This document shows positions 32,386-43,218 of a stretch of 64,000 bases of DNA, in pieces (positions within the stretch are counted from its first letter, which is position 1; every line of letters begins with the position of its first letter). Below the pieces are notes generated by a model. That model made no database searches. It saw only the letters and a list, made by a program, of their open reading frames with translations, and was not told the DNA's origin. Source of the stretch: Tipula vernalis (Eukaryota > Arthropoda > Insecta > Diptera > Tipulidae); contig OY282559.1 in the NCBI GenBank assembly GCA_958295665.1, positions 136,069,241-136,133,240 on the forward strand, given 5' to 3'. The position numbers and the translations under genes are program-made.

Positions 32386-34759
32386 CATTTCAAATTGAAC
32401 ATTTTACATTTCTAATTGAACCTTTAACAAATTATATGAATGGCCAATTAGGATGGAGCTTGGCTATTCCTTAACCAATTACGATTAAAATTGACATTTG
32501 CGTTGGAAATGGGATTCTAAAATGATTTTTGGATAAAGTTCTGTAATATGGTCAATAAGAATATAACTTAGGTATTATCCGATTGTGATGATTTTTTTTA
32601 TGGCTTCTATAATGTTGTCTATTTAGGTTTCTATGAATCAACCAGCTGTTAAGGTTTCTATAAGGCAGCACAAACATACTATTTCAATTGATAAACGATC
32701 AAGATTATCTCCGTAATAATACTCAAGTTCCATTAGAAAATTTTCTTGTCAATCGTTCGCTTTAAATTTTAGGTTATGTTTTCTGAGTATTTGCTGTCAG
32801 ATCGGTAAGTTTGGCTTTGTTTAGAAAAATATAGTGGGTAGCAGACACGCGACTCAGTATTGAAACTAATAACGGTTGCGCAGAGTTTCGCTATAATCAA
32901 TTAAAGAATAGCAAAGTTCCGTCCTACTTGGCCATATTCCAAAACTTTAATTAAAAATCATTTTAGAATCCCATTTCTAACGCACACGTCAAATTCCATC
33001 ATAGTCGGTTGAGAAATACGCTAGTTACATCATACTTGGCCATGTTCCATAATCTCATTTCCAAAGCGGATATCAAATTTTACTAAAATCCGTTAAGAAA
33101 TAGATAAGTTACATCCTAATTGGTCATTCATATAATTTGCTAAAGGTTCAATTTGAGGTTTGAGATATAAACAGTGACCTTTCTTAAGCCTAAAACAATA
33201 TTTGTGTACAGTTTGGTTTAAATCTGTTAAGGCATGTGGGTTTGTTTAAATATCATACGCATATGCTATATATATGTACATACAACCACTCACTTTATTT
33301 TATAGATTGCGCAACTGCTCACTAAACACTCAACCCGCAAATGGCACCTAACTCAACCCTCAACCCAATCGCAAACTCTCTTTCAATTAATCTTCAAAGC
33401 AGTATATATAAAATATTGGCCAGCTGCTCACTATATCTGAATCCAACCCCAACTCAACTTCAACTCAACCCACAAATTGACCCCTAACTTAACTTTCAAC
33501 TCAACCCCAAACTCAATACCCAACTCAATATTCAAACCAGCATATATAAAAAATTGGTAAATATTTCTATAACCAGGTGTTTTGGCTCAATTCGAATGGC
33601 AGGTACCCGACCCTCTTGACGTACAGGCTCCAAAAGCTTTTCAAATCTCGGCCTTGACCATAGACACAGCCGTTCTCGAGATACCATGGGTACAGACATC
33701 CAGATATCTAGACATCCATCCAGACGAACGGACGGATATTTTTTTTTGTTTTTGCTTTTTTAGCTCAGGGTCACGTTTTTTCAAAACGTCGAGAAAAGTG
33801 GTTTTGGACCCACAAAATTTTTTGTCATTTTTGACAGGATTTCAATACTTTGGTCGTTTTAGACCGTAGTAATTTTGATAAAACTGAATTTCAATTACTT
33901 CGGTCTAAAAAGACCAAAGTATTGACATCCTGTCAAAAATGATAAAAAATTTGGTTGGTCCAAAACCACTTTTCTCGACGTTTTGAAAGTCCCTGAGTCC
34001 CAAAAAGCAAAAAGAAAAAAATGTCCGTCCGCCTGTCTGGATGTCGGTATGTCTGTATGTCTGTATGTCTGTACCCATGGTATCTTGAGAACGGCTTGTT
34101 CGATTTAGAATTATTTTTTGCCAATCTGTTTCTATGGTCAAGGCCGAGGTTTGAGAAGCTTTTGGAACTTATGCCGCAAGAGGGTCGGGTACCTCCATTC
34201 GAATTGACCCGAAATACCTGGTTATAGAAATGTTTACCAATATACATATTATATACATATTTGAGTTAAAGGTTAAGTTAGGGGTCAATTAGCGGGTTGA
34301 GTTCAAGTTGAGTTGGAGTTGAGTTGGGATTGGGTTAAGATATGTAGTGTGCATTTGACCATGTTTTTATATAAGCTGGTTTGAGGATTGACTAGAAAGA
34401 GAGTTTGCTGTTGGGTTGACGGTTGAGTTGGTGGCCGTTTGCGGGATGAATTGGGGTTGAGATGGTGTTGGACCAGTGTTTAGTGAGCAGTTCACCAATC
34501 TATAAAATAAAGTGAGTGGTTGTATGTATGTACAGCATATGTGAATGTTATTTAAACAAATCCACACGACTTGACCGATTTGAACCAAACCTTACAAAAA
34601 TATTGTTTAAGAGTTAAGAAAGGTCACTGTTAATATCTCAAACCTCAAATTGAACCTTTTACATTTCAAATTAAAACTTTTAGCAAATTAAATGTATGGC
34701 CAATTAGGATAGATCTTATTTATTTCTTAACTGATTTATGTGAAATTTGACTTCTGCGA

Positions 34760-35060
34760 TGGAAATGGGATTCTAAAATGAGTTTTGGATGAAATTCTGG
34801 AATATGGCCAAGTATGATGGAACTTGCCTATTTCTCAACCAATTATTATGAAAGTTGACAAGTGCGTTCGAAATGGGATTCTAAAATGACGTTCGGATGA
34901 AGTTATGGAATATGGCCAACTTGCATGTTTATCAACTGATTATGATGAAATTCGACATGTACGTTGGAAATGGGATTCTAAAATGATTTTTGGATGAAGT
35001 TCTGGAATATGGCCAAGTATGATGGAACTTGCTTATTTCTCAAGCAATTATGGTGATGTC
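34760..35060 (+). repeat. Tandem unit of about 100-110 bp in FB1 right arm
   Basis: GGGATTCTAAAATGA recurs at 34767, 34875 and 34972, each followed by TTTGGATGAAGTTCTGGAAT-like and ATGGCCAAGT-like words. Inverted copies of the same unit are in the left arm near 32950 and 33060, and a direct copy is near 32510. Confidence 0.8.
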
Positions 35061-35533
35061 GTTGGATTTTGTGATTTTGTTGGGGATTATGCTGGGATTG
35101 AATTGGAGGTTGAGTTGGAGATTGAGTTGGATATTGAGGGTAGATTGTAAAGGGTTTAAGGGGTTCAGTTCAAGATTGAGTTTAGATTGAGTAAGGGATT
35201 AAGGGGTACAGTTATGGATTGATTGATTTGATAGTTAGTTTTAGTTGACTTGATATAATCTCACGAACGGACGTAATACTGACCAAATTTCTGATCACCT
35301 TGTGGGGTTTCAGCCCTTTATATTTATTATTTGAAACCACCAGAAAACTTTTCGAATTTTATATTGCTTAGGAATCATTTTCATTTCGAGAATCAAGCAT
35401 AACCTTTATTACGATATTTAGTCATAATTGGAAAAAAATCCTTTGTCAGTCAAGTCAGTTAGGCTTGAATACGAGTATAAGTAAAAAGGTTAATTTGGTA
35501 ATACTTTTTTTCACATTGCATACGTAATAATAA

Positions 35534-35560
35534 CTGTGGCAATATGACATAAGGGAGTAA
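35534..35560 (+). repeat. Left 27-bp terminal-inverted-repeat-like sequence
   Basis: CTGTGGCAATATGACATAAG and the following GGAGTAA pair with an inverted copy at 42389-42415 (one or two mismatches). ATAA lies directly outside each copy, which could be a 4-bp target-site duplication. The pair bounds 6.9 kb that contains the LINE and FB2. Confidence 0.6.
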
Positions 35561-35599
35561 ATCATTTTGATAACTTTACAGGATAGCATTTTGAAGATA

Positions 35600-36539
35600 A
35601 AATTGATTGTTTTATGTCCTTATGAGGTTAAGCCGGGTTGAAAATCTAACATCGTTTCAGTTTTCAATTGTTGGTAAAATGAATGAATAATGAGATTAAA
35701 TAGATTTAGAATGGATGAAAGGTCCTTTTCTTTCACTACTGATTTTTATTGGTTATGTGTAACATTTTTTTAAATCCGAAGAACTGAAAGAATTAACCCC
35801 AATCTTTTTTTAAATTGAATTTCTCCAAATTGTTTGGTGTATCGCCGCCGCAGCCACCGCACGGAAATCCAAGTAAATTCGCTACCATCTAAATTTCAAG
35901 AACAAATTTTTAGTTAATTTCAAATAGCAAGCCTTTAGTTTTTGGCCGAAAAACAAATTTTTTCTTAGAAATCTTCTCGAAGTCGAGGAAGTCATTTTGA
36001 GTCATTTGCATACAAGATTATACCAGTCCCTGGGGATGGCAAATTCGAGCTCAATGCCGCATGATTAGTGTCACACTACATATGGGTATAACCGACCACT
36101 AAGAATTTGTGGTCAATCACTTCGACATTGTTGACAGAACGGAAAAGAAACATTGATTATAAGTAGCTATTCTTATTTTCTACCGGGCATGAATCAAATT
36201 TAGATCTGTTAAAAGAGGCATTAGGCAATTTCATTGCCACCTCGCTTCCCAATTGCTTCATGCCACATATGGTTAAACGAAATGTTAGATACGCAGTCAT
36301 GGATGGTTAAATTAAATGTCCAGAACTGGTGTTTGTAGAACGATATAGATGTGCGCGGAGAAAGAAGTTGGGAAGGCGGAGTTGTAAATCAAAAATATAC
36401 ACCCTTATATTGAACAATCGGTTTTTGCAGTCTCCAGCCAACACTATTTGAAGGTTAACCTTGTCCCACAAGCCACAAGATATAATTTTGGCTACTTAAA
36501 AGACAAGTTAGCTGCTTTAAAATGGCTGTTGTTGGACAC
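35600..36539. other. Non-coding DNA inside the 35.5-42.4 kb unit
   Basis: No recognisable gene. Nothing here aligns by eye with the corresponding right-hand flank beyond the short terminal repeats. Confidence 0.4.
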
Positions 36540-36862
36540 TTTTCTTTTCAACATTCATTTCCAATTTTCTTTTCAACAAATCAACAAACTAGGCGCCATT
36601 TTTAAATTTTGATATGAGACGTAGGGCTCTTGCAAAAACATTTAAAAAATTAATTAATCGGTAAATTTCGCTGGGAACAAGGCCTTTATTCTCTATTGTA
36701 GCAAATAGCACGAATAGTGACTATGTAGGTTGTGAAGGGAATTGCGAAATTGAAATCACTTAGTGCCATTTTGATATGAGCCGTAGGGTTTTTACAAATT
36801 CTTCAACAAATCGACGAATTACGCTTGGAACATGGACTTTATTCTCTGTTGTACCAAATAGC
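36540..36862 (+). repeat. Left inverted repeat flanking the LINE
   Basis: Contains CATTCATTTCC, CTTTTCAACAAATCA and GGCGCCATTTTT. Then come a unit with GATATGAGACGTAGGGCTCT and GGGAACAAGG, and the start of a second such unit at 36762. The same order is found inverted at about 41165-41450. The LINE coding sequence begins abruptly at about 36862 inside the second unit. Confidence 0.75.
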
Positions 36863-37830
36863 CTGGGCGATTTCAACTTGCCAAAGGTTGAATGGCTGGT
36901 AGATGACGACGTAAACTGCGTCATTCCGTACAATGTTAAGTCGGAGGCTGAATTAATATGTATTGATTCCATTTTGTCATTTGGTCTCGTTCAGATAAAT
37001 AACGTTTCTAACTATAATGGTCAATTTCTGGACTTGTTTTTTGCTAACTCTGCCAATATATTTATGATAAAGTTGGCACCAGTTCCGTATATCATCAACG
37101 ATGTCAACCACAAATCAATGGAAATCAATTTAAACGTAACAGAGTTTTTGGTGTCTAATTTTAATACTAATAATTGTAAGTCTAATAAATCTTATGATTT
37201 TAGGCATGCTGATAATGATGGTCTGATTTCTTATTTCAAGTCAGTAGAGTGGGATTTGTGTTTTTCGTTGGTGGATATTGACCGCGACGTGCAAATTTTC
37301 TATGACATTTTATTCAGTGGCTTCGACAGGTTTGTACCGGTTTCTAATAAAAAAGTTAATTGTAATAATCCTCCGTGGTTTAACAACGATCTAATAAACC
37401 TACGTAATCGTAAGAAAAAATTATATCGAAGATGGAAGTTATCCGGAAACGCTGACAACAGATTCGCATTTTTAATTTTATCGAAACATTTTGACGATTT
37501 GCATTATATTGCTTATAAAAATTTTATTATTAAGGCTCAAAATAATATGACTTCAAATCCAAAATCATTTTGGAATTTCATTGACTCCAAAAAGAAAACT
37601 TTTGGATTTCCATCAACTATGCGGTTCAATGATGTTACTTGTAATAAATCTGGGGATATTGCTGACTTATTTGCTTCATTTTTTCAAAATATATATAGTC
37701 GGGCTGATATTGATAATGACAAATATGGTAGTGCAGAAGGTAGTTGTACCAACTCTTGTTTGTACACACCTCACGTGTCTCCAGAGGATATCGATAAATC
37801 CCTCCATTTGTTTAAGGATGGATGTGGTCA
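36862..37830 (+). pseudogene. LINE ORF2 endonuclease and N-terminal RT linker
   Basis: The open frame (36776-37876) enters LINE sequence at about 36862 with GDFNLPKVEW, the Asp/Asn motif of the apurinic-type endonuclease. It is followed by NGQFLDLFFANS and NDVNHKSMEI (active-site His region). The endonuclease lacks its N-terminal half. The linker includes NNPPWFNNDLINLRNRKKKL and SFWNFIDSKKKTFGF, typical of jockey/CR1-group ORF2. The frame is lost at about 37826, where RT starts in the next frame, consistent with a one-base deletion. ORF2 nicks target DNA and primes reverse transcription there. Confidence 0.88.
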
Positions 37831-39117
37831 GATGGTGTTCCTCCATACTTTCTTAAAAATTTTAGTAATGAAATAGCTCTGCCTTTATCAATTTTATTTT
37901 ATGATTCACTTTTAAAAGGTGTTTTTCCGGTTGCCTGGAAATCGTCTCATATTGTACCGATATTTAAATCTGGTAATAGGAGTGATGTTTCTAACTACAG
38001 TGGTATTTCGTTATTGTCAGCCATTCCTAAATTATTTGAGTCAATTGTGTGTGATTATATGTTTTTTGGACTAAAGTCGTTTATTACAGATGAGCAACAT
38101 GGTTGTTTCCGTGGGCGTTCTACTGTGTCAAATTTAGTAAAGTTTACGAAACATGCCACGGAGGTGATTGAGAGTAATGCTCAACTGGATGTCATTTACA
38201 CCAACTTCAGTAAGGCGTTTGACTCAATCAATCACTTTATTGGTTTGCAAAAATTAAAATCCTTCGGAATTAATGACAATTTAATCAAATGGCTTGAGTC
38301 GTACCTCACTGGGCGGGTACAGTCTGCAGCAATTAACAACAGTTTTTCTAAACCAATTTATGTATATTCTGGAGTACCACAGGCCTCACATCTTGGTCCA
38401 CTTATTTTCATATTATTTGTAAATGATATCACAAAAAGTCCAATATATGCTGATGACCTAAAAATATTTTCTCCTATTCGTAGTCTATCTGATGTAGTTA
38501 AATTACAAATGGATATAGACGGGATAAGCTCTTGGTGTAAGAATAATTTATTACATTTGAATGTAGCTAAGTGCAAAATGGTGACGTTTAAACGTTCATC
38601 TTCGCATCTTATTTATAATTACAACATTGCAAATAACCCTTTGAATCGAGTTAACGAAATAAGGGAGCTTGGAATTATATTCACTTCTGCATTATCATTT
38701 AATCGTCATTTTGATATGATGTGTGCCAAAGCCAATTCTATGTTGGGATTTTTAAAACGTAGTATGGAAGAGTTTAATAATCCTAGAGTTTTTGTTTGCA
38801 TGTATCAATCTCTTGTACGCTCACAGCTCGAATATGCATCATGCGTATGGTCTCCACGTTATAATGATCATGTAAGCAGAATTGAATCAATACAAACATC
38901 TTTTCTCATTTTTTATGCATATAAAACTGGGGAGTTTGACCGTCGATTACCTTGGTGGAAAAATGTTAGGAATCCACCTTCATATATAGATAGATGTAAA
39001 TCTTTAAAAATTATGAGTGTGAAGTTTATGCTAAAAAAAATAACAAAAAATTACACTGTTAAATTAGCTATTTTCCAATTGGAATTTAAATTATATGGAA
39101 ATTTAAATTTTTTGTAA
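37822..39117 (+). pseudogene. LINE ORF2 reverse transcriptase
   Basis: This 431-codon frame without internal stops holds RT blocks: SHIVPIFKSGNRSDVSNYSG, then DVIYTNFSKAFDSINH (catalytic Asp in FSKAFD), then SGVPQASHLGPLIFILFVND and IYADDLKIFSP with the YADD box. Fewer residues than usual separate FVND from YADD, which suggests a small in-frame deletion. The thumb and C-terminal region (RELGIIFTSALSFNRHFD, SQLEYASCVWSPRYNDHV) are complete to a TAA at 39115-39117. No poly-A tail is obvious downstream, because foldback FB2 starts close by. Confidence 0.9.
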
Positions 39118-39189
39118 TTTTGGATTTTTCGTACCACCAAACTGATTCTTTTCATAAGAAAACAGGTTCTTTTCATCCTTTTCAGATAG

Positions 39190-40335
39190 CTGGACCATCT
39201 GTTTATATCGTTAACCAAAAGCATCCAATTTTGTTGAACATTACTATATTTCAGATAATTTAAAAGTTGACTGAATTTTGATGGTTTAAATAATTATTTA
39301 GCGCCGATCCTGGAAATGTCCCGAAGACCCCGCATATTTCTTAGAATAGCTAAGCCATATAGCGGTCAATGTCACCAAGCCGATCCAATTATGATGAACT
39401 ATAATATATTTCACAGTTATTGGAATTTTTAATAATTTTCCATTATTTTAAAAGTTTTATATCGCCGACCGCAGAGATGTCCACAGGGTGTTGCACATAT
39501 TTTCGGATAACTTGGCCATTTGCCAGTCTACGTGGTCAATCTTATCCAATTGTGATGAACTATAATATAGTATACTTCACAGAATTTAGAAATTTTAATT
39601 ATTTTATTGGTTTTAAAAATTGTATCTCCGATCACAGAGATGTCCATAAGGTCTTGCCTATACTTTTGGGTAACTTGACCATATACCAGTCTAAGTGGTT
39701 AATCTTATCCAATTGTGATGAACTATACTATACTTCACAGAATTTAGAATTTTTAATAATTTTATTTGTTTTAAAAATTGTGCCTCCGATCACAGAAATG
39801 TCCACATGACATTTTTTTTTCTACATCAAGCAAATCAAAATTGTGGACATTCCTGTGATCGGAGATACAACAATTTTTAAAACCAATAAAATTATTAAAA
39901 ATTCTGAATTCTGTGAAGTATAGTATAGTTAATCACAATTGGATAAGATTGATCACACAGACTGGCATATGGCCAAGTTATCCAAAAATATAGGCAAGAC
40001 CTTGTGGACATCTCTATGATCGGAGATACAATTTTTAGAACAAATTAAATTATTATAAATTCTAAATTCTGTGAAGTATAGTATAGTTCATCACAATTGG
40101 ATAAGGTTGACCACGTAGACTGGCAAATGGCCAAGTTATCCGAAAATATATGCAAGACCCTGTTGACCTGCGTTCGGCGATATAAAACTTTTAAAATAAT
40201 AGAAAATTATTAGAAATTCCAAAAACTGTGAAACATATTATAGTTCATCATATAATTGGATCGGCTTGGTGACATTGACCGCTATATGGCTTAGCTATTC
40301 TAAGAAATATGCGGGGCCTTCGGGAAATTTTTTGT
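39190..40335. repeat. FB2: foldback of inverted tandem arrays, unit about 160 bp
   Basis: The left arm has four copies of a unit marked by CCAATT.TG.TGAAC at 39225, 39385, 39546 and 39709 (spacing 160, 161, 163). The right arm has three inverted copies (mark ends 39942, 40100, 40259; spacing 158, 159). Each unit also holds GGCCAT..., TGTCCACA/GTCTTG and CTTCACAGAATTTAGAATTT words. The centre is at about 39815-39840. No ORF of interest is present. The first unit is the most diverged. Confidence 0.88.
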
Positions 40336-41164
40336 TATTTTTTTTAGCATAAACTCACACTCATTGAAAATTGAGCCACTTGAAATTCGTCGTTAGCATG
40401 TTTGAGCTATTTTTATTTCCGATTTACTTAACGGTAATATTTTCAGTGCGTTCTTGTTAATGAACCTAAAATTGTATGCTCCTATTATAAACATACGTAC
40501 TCGCACACTCTTGAAAATTGATTTTCACTGAACGAATTATGGAAGCGACGAGCCTTTGAATTCTATGTCAAAACTTTATAACGAACTTTGCATATTTTGC
40601 GACTTTAACCAAAGCAACCTTGATTATACAAAGCCATAGTCTAAAAAACGAAGCTTTTATAAGGGAATTAGAAATGACTAAAAACCAAACTTTTCATTGT
40701 AAAACACACAAAACATATGGGAAATTACCTTTTTTGTCCTAAGACAAGTTTTTAAATGAAAACTTTATAAATTCTTAATTATGATTTCTGAAATACTTTC
40801 ATAAATGTTTAAATTTCAACATACATGAATGTCGTTTAAGTAAATCGGTTTTATTTTCTGGTAATAATTGATTTATTTAAACCAAAATTTAATAAAAATT
40901 TCATAACAACAACATTCTGGTCATATTGAAATAAAAGCTTACTACAATTCGTTTGGTCATTAAGTCAATATTCATTACATAGATGGCAGTGATGGCCGTA
41001 AAAATTTGCTAAAACTGTACCAAAAATTACCACCTGGGGAAAATTCAGATTTAAAAATTGTAGGAAAAGCAAAACAAATTCACAAAATATAGGGACGACG
41101 AATTTCACTTGGAACAAGGACGTTATTCCCTATTGTACGAAATTGCACGAATCTCAGAGATTGA
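40336..41164. other. AT-rich non-coding DNA
   Basis: No recognisable gene or repeat between FB2 and the right inverted repeat. Confidence 0.45.
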
Positions 41165-41450
41165 CTTAATTTTCTAAATTTTTTTCAAAGAGACCTACGG
41201 TACTTATCAAAATGGCACTAAGTGAATTCAATTTCGCATTTTACAATCTATATATCCACTATATGAGCCAATCTCTGAGATTCGTGCCGTTTGGTATAAT
41301 AGGGAACAACGTCCTTGTTCCAAGCGAAATTCGTCGATTTGTTAATTTTCTAAATTTTTTTGCAAGAGCCCTACGACTCATATCAAAATATCAAAGTGGC
41401 GCTAAGTTTTTTGATTTGTTGAAAAGAATAGTGGAAATGAATGTTAGAAA
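41165..41450 (-). repeat. Right inverted repeat flanking the LINE
   Basis: Minus-strand counterpart of 36540-36862: GGCACTAAGTGAATTCAATT, CGAAATTCGTCGATTTG, CCCTACGACTCATATCAAAA and GAAATGAATG appear in inverse order. It overlaps a local palindrome: 41097-41165 is the complement of about 41274-41340, sharing AATCTCAGAGATTG. Confidence 0.75.
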
Positions 41451-41782
41451 TTATTTGAGGCTTGTTTTATTTGAATAACTTTATTTTTGTTAAATACAGT
41501 GTTGAAAGAAGTACACTCACATAAATATATGTCGAAAACTTAATCAACTTAATCTTATCTCAATTTTGTTCAAAAACTTCATAATGTATACTCGCATACA
41601 TTTTTGTCCCAAAAGTGTCCAAAAACTTCACACCGGGAATCGGATTTTTCGTGCTGACGTTTCGCTGACCTTTTGATATTTTTTATTCACAACCTGTATT
41701 AGCCCAGAGAAAAATGCCAATCACAAGTTAAACCTTCCTTTAGCCCAATACTGCTGAAAAATATTTTGTTGCTTCTGGAGGT

Positions 41783-41995
41783 TTAACCGATTCTTACATT
41801 TTTTTTTCTGCAGTTTGTAAACTCTTTACATTTCCGCTCCGGAACGACTTTTCCAGTCATTGTGATATACGATTTATCACAACTTCGTTTGCGTTTTCTG
41901 AATTTTTTACTTTCATTCTCAGTTAGTGGTTGTTTTTCAAAAGCCCCATCATTTATATTTGCAGCTGTCTGTTTCAATAAGAAATTCGTCTTCAA
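41783..41995 (-). CDS. Cys-containing fragment, TE-like, unassigned
   Basis: This 70-codon minus frame ends with KRKRSCDKSYITMTGKVVPE, then RKCKEFTNCRKK. This resembles a short basic, cysteine-containing motif (YxT..GKxVPxRKCK..xNCRKK) that I associate with uncharacterised insect TE-derived proteins. It stops soon afterwards. It lies inside the 35.5-42.4 kb unit near its right end and could be all that remains of its transposase. Assignment to a superfamily is not possible from this piece. Confidence 0.35.
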   Translation of the reverse strand: MKTNFLLKQTAANINDGAFEKQPLTENESKKFRKRKRSCDKSYITMTGKVVPERKCKEFTNCRKKNVRIG

Positions 41996-42388
41996 TTTTG
42001 TTTTTTAATCATTCGTGCAACCGTATTTAGTTCGGAATCATCTGAATCATTTAATGATAGTTACTCAGTGCTGCTCCGGCTTCGAATTCAGTATCCGACA
42101 TAATTACAGTGGCAGCATGGAGTCCCGACTGAAGTTTGATTAAAATGAGAACAATGACATGTTAATATTGTACATTTGGCCATTTCAAGCATTTTCATCG
42201 CTTTCAACGACTTTTTAAATTTTTTCATGCACAATTTCATAGATAAAACGTTCTAAATTAAAATGATAAATAGAGTTGTGCTATAGAATTCTCATCAAAT
42301 ACCATAGAAAAAAATCGAAAAGACCAAAATGCACTTAATAAAGAGGAGAGAAAGAATAACTGAAAATCGTATAACCGCATAACTCGAG

Positions 42389-42415
42389 TTATTCCCTTAT
42401 GTCATATTGCCACAG
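42389..42415 (-). repeat. Right 27-bp terminal-inverted-repeat-like sequence
   Basis: Inverted partner of 35534-35560, ending CACAG at 42415 and followed by ATAA. Confidence 0.6.
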
Positions 42416-42474
42416 ATAAAATGCTAAGGTGTTTTACCGGTGTTGCTTTTCCTATTTCTCACTTAACACTTCTT

Positions 42475-42960
42475 AAATTTGACTACACACATCTCAATTT
42501 CCAGTCCGCATTTTCAACTTCTATATTTTCAGTTCTCACTTTTCACATCTCACTTTCCACTTTTGACTTTTCACTTTCCACTTCTTACTTTTCTCTTTTC
42601 ACTTTACACTACTTACTTTTGACTTTTCACTTTCACTTATCAGTTTTTAATTTTCACTCCATTTCTCACTTTCTACTTCTCTCTTTTCAATTCTCACTAT
42701 CCACTTCTCATTTCCGTTTCTCACTTCCCAATTCTCATTTTCCAATTCTCGTTTCCCACTTATCAATCACTTATATTCAACTTTCAGCTCCCACTACTCC
42801 CTTCCTACAGATCATTTGCCACCTCCCGTTCTCACTTTTCACTTCTCACTTCTCATTTCTCATTTTCCACTTCTCACTTTCCGCGATCTACGGCATTTAC
42901 ACCTCACTCTCACTTTATACTCACTTTACACTTTCTGTTAACTTTACTTTTTACTTCTTT
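42475..42960. repeat. Pyrimidine-rich degenerate repeat (CACTTTTCACTTCT)
   Basis: About 480 bp of CACTTTCCACTTCTCA-like words on the plus strand (purine-rich on the minus strand). A 193-codon open frame spans it, but its protein is low-complexity Ser/Phe/His and is a by-product of the repeat. Confidence 0.85.
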
Positions 42961-43218
42961 CAAAATCACATAAAACAAAAGAACAAAAAAATTATTTTGT
43001 AGAATCACGACCAACTTTAATTTAACTTAAAAACGTATTTATCATTCGACTGCTAGTATAGAACTGAATTTCAATCTTCATTTTATTTATAAAGGAAGCT
43101 ACGTTAAATTACAAGACAATAGAACATAAAATAAATAACACAACAGTAACTCAACACAAAACCGAGAGTAATGACTGTCAAAATCATTTCACATTCTCCA
43201 CACGGCCATACTGATTTG

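Larger units (their letters stand above)
31341..35322. repeat. FB1: 4-kb foldback structure
   Basis: This is a large imperfect palindrome. The outer tips are ATAAAGGGCTGAAACC (31342-31357) and its complement (about 35306-35321). Going inward are AACTCAACC-rich DNA (31430-31790; complement GAGTTG-rich at 35080-35240), then a repeat with GGGATTCTAAAATGA, then a roughly 700-bp arm (33170-33866 against 33901-34640). This arm carries GTACAGACAT/TGTCTG words and TGACAGGATTTCAATACTTT at its tip. The centre at 33867-33900 is itself a small hairpin. The left arm is longer because it contains the ACCATCAT satellite and an extra inverted copy of the GGGATTCTAAAATGA block. No transposase-like ORF is present. 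Confidence 0.85.

Noticed and set aside
42421..43002. 193-codon plus-strand open frame as a secreted or membrane protein
   Set aside because: It is the translation of a pyrimidine-rich degenerate repeat, low in complexity and without domains.
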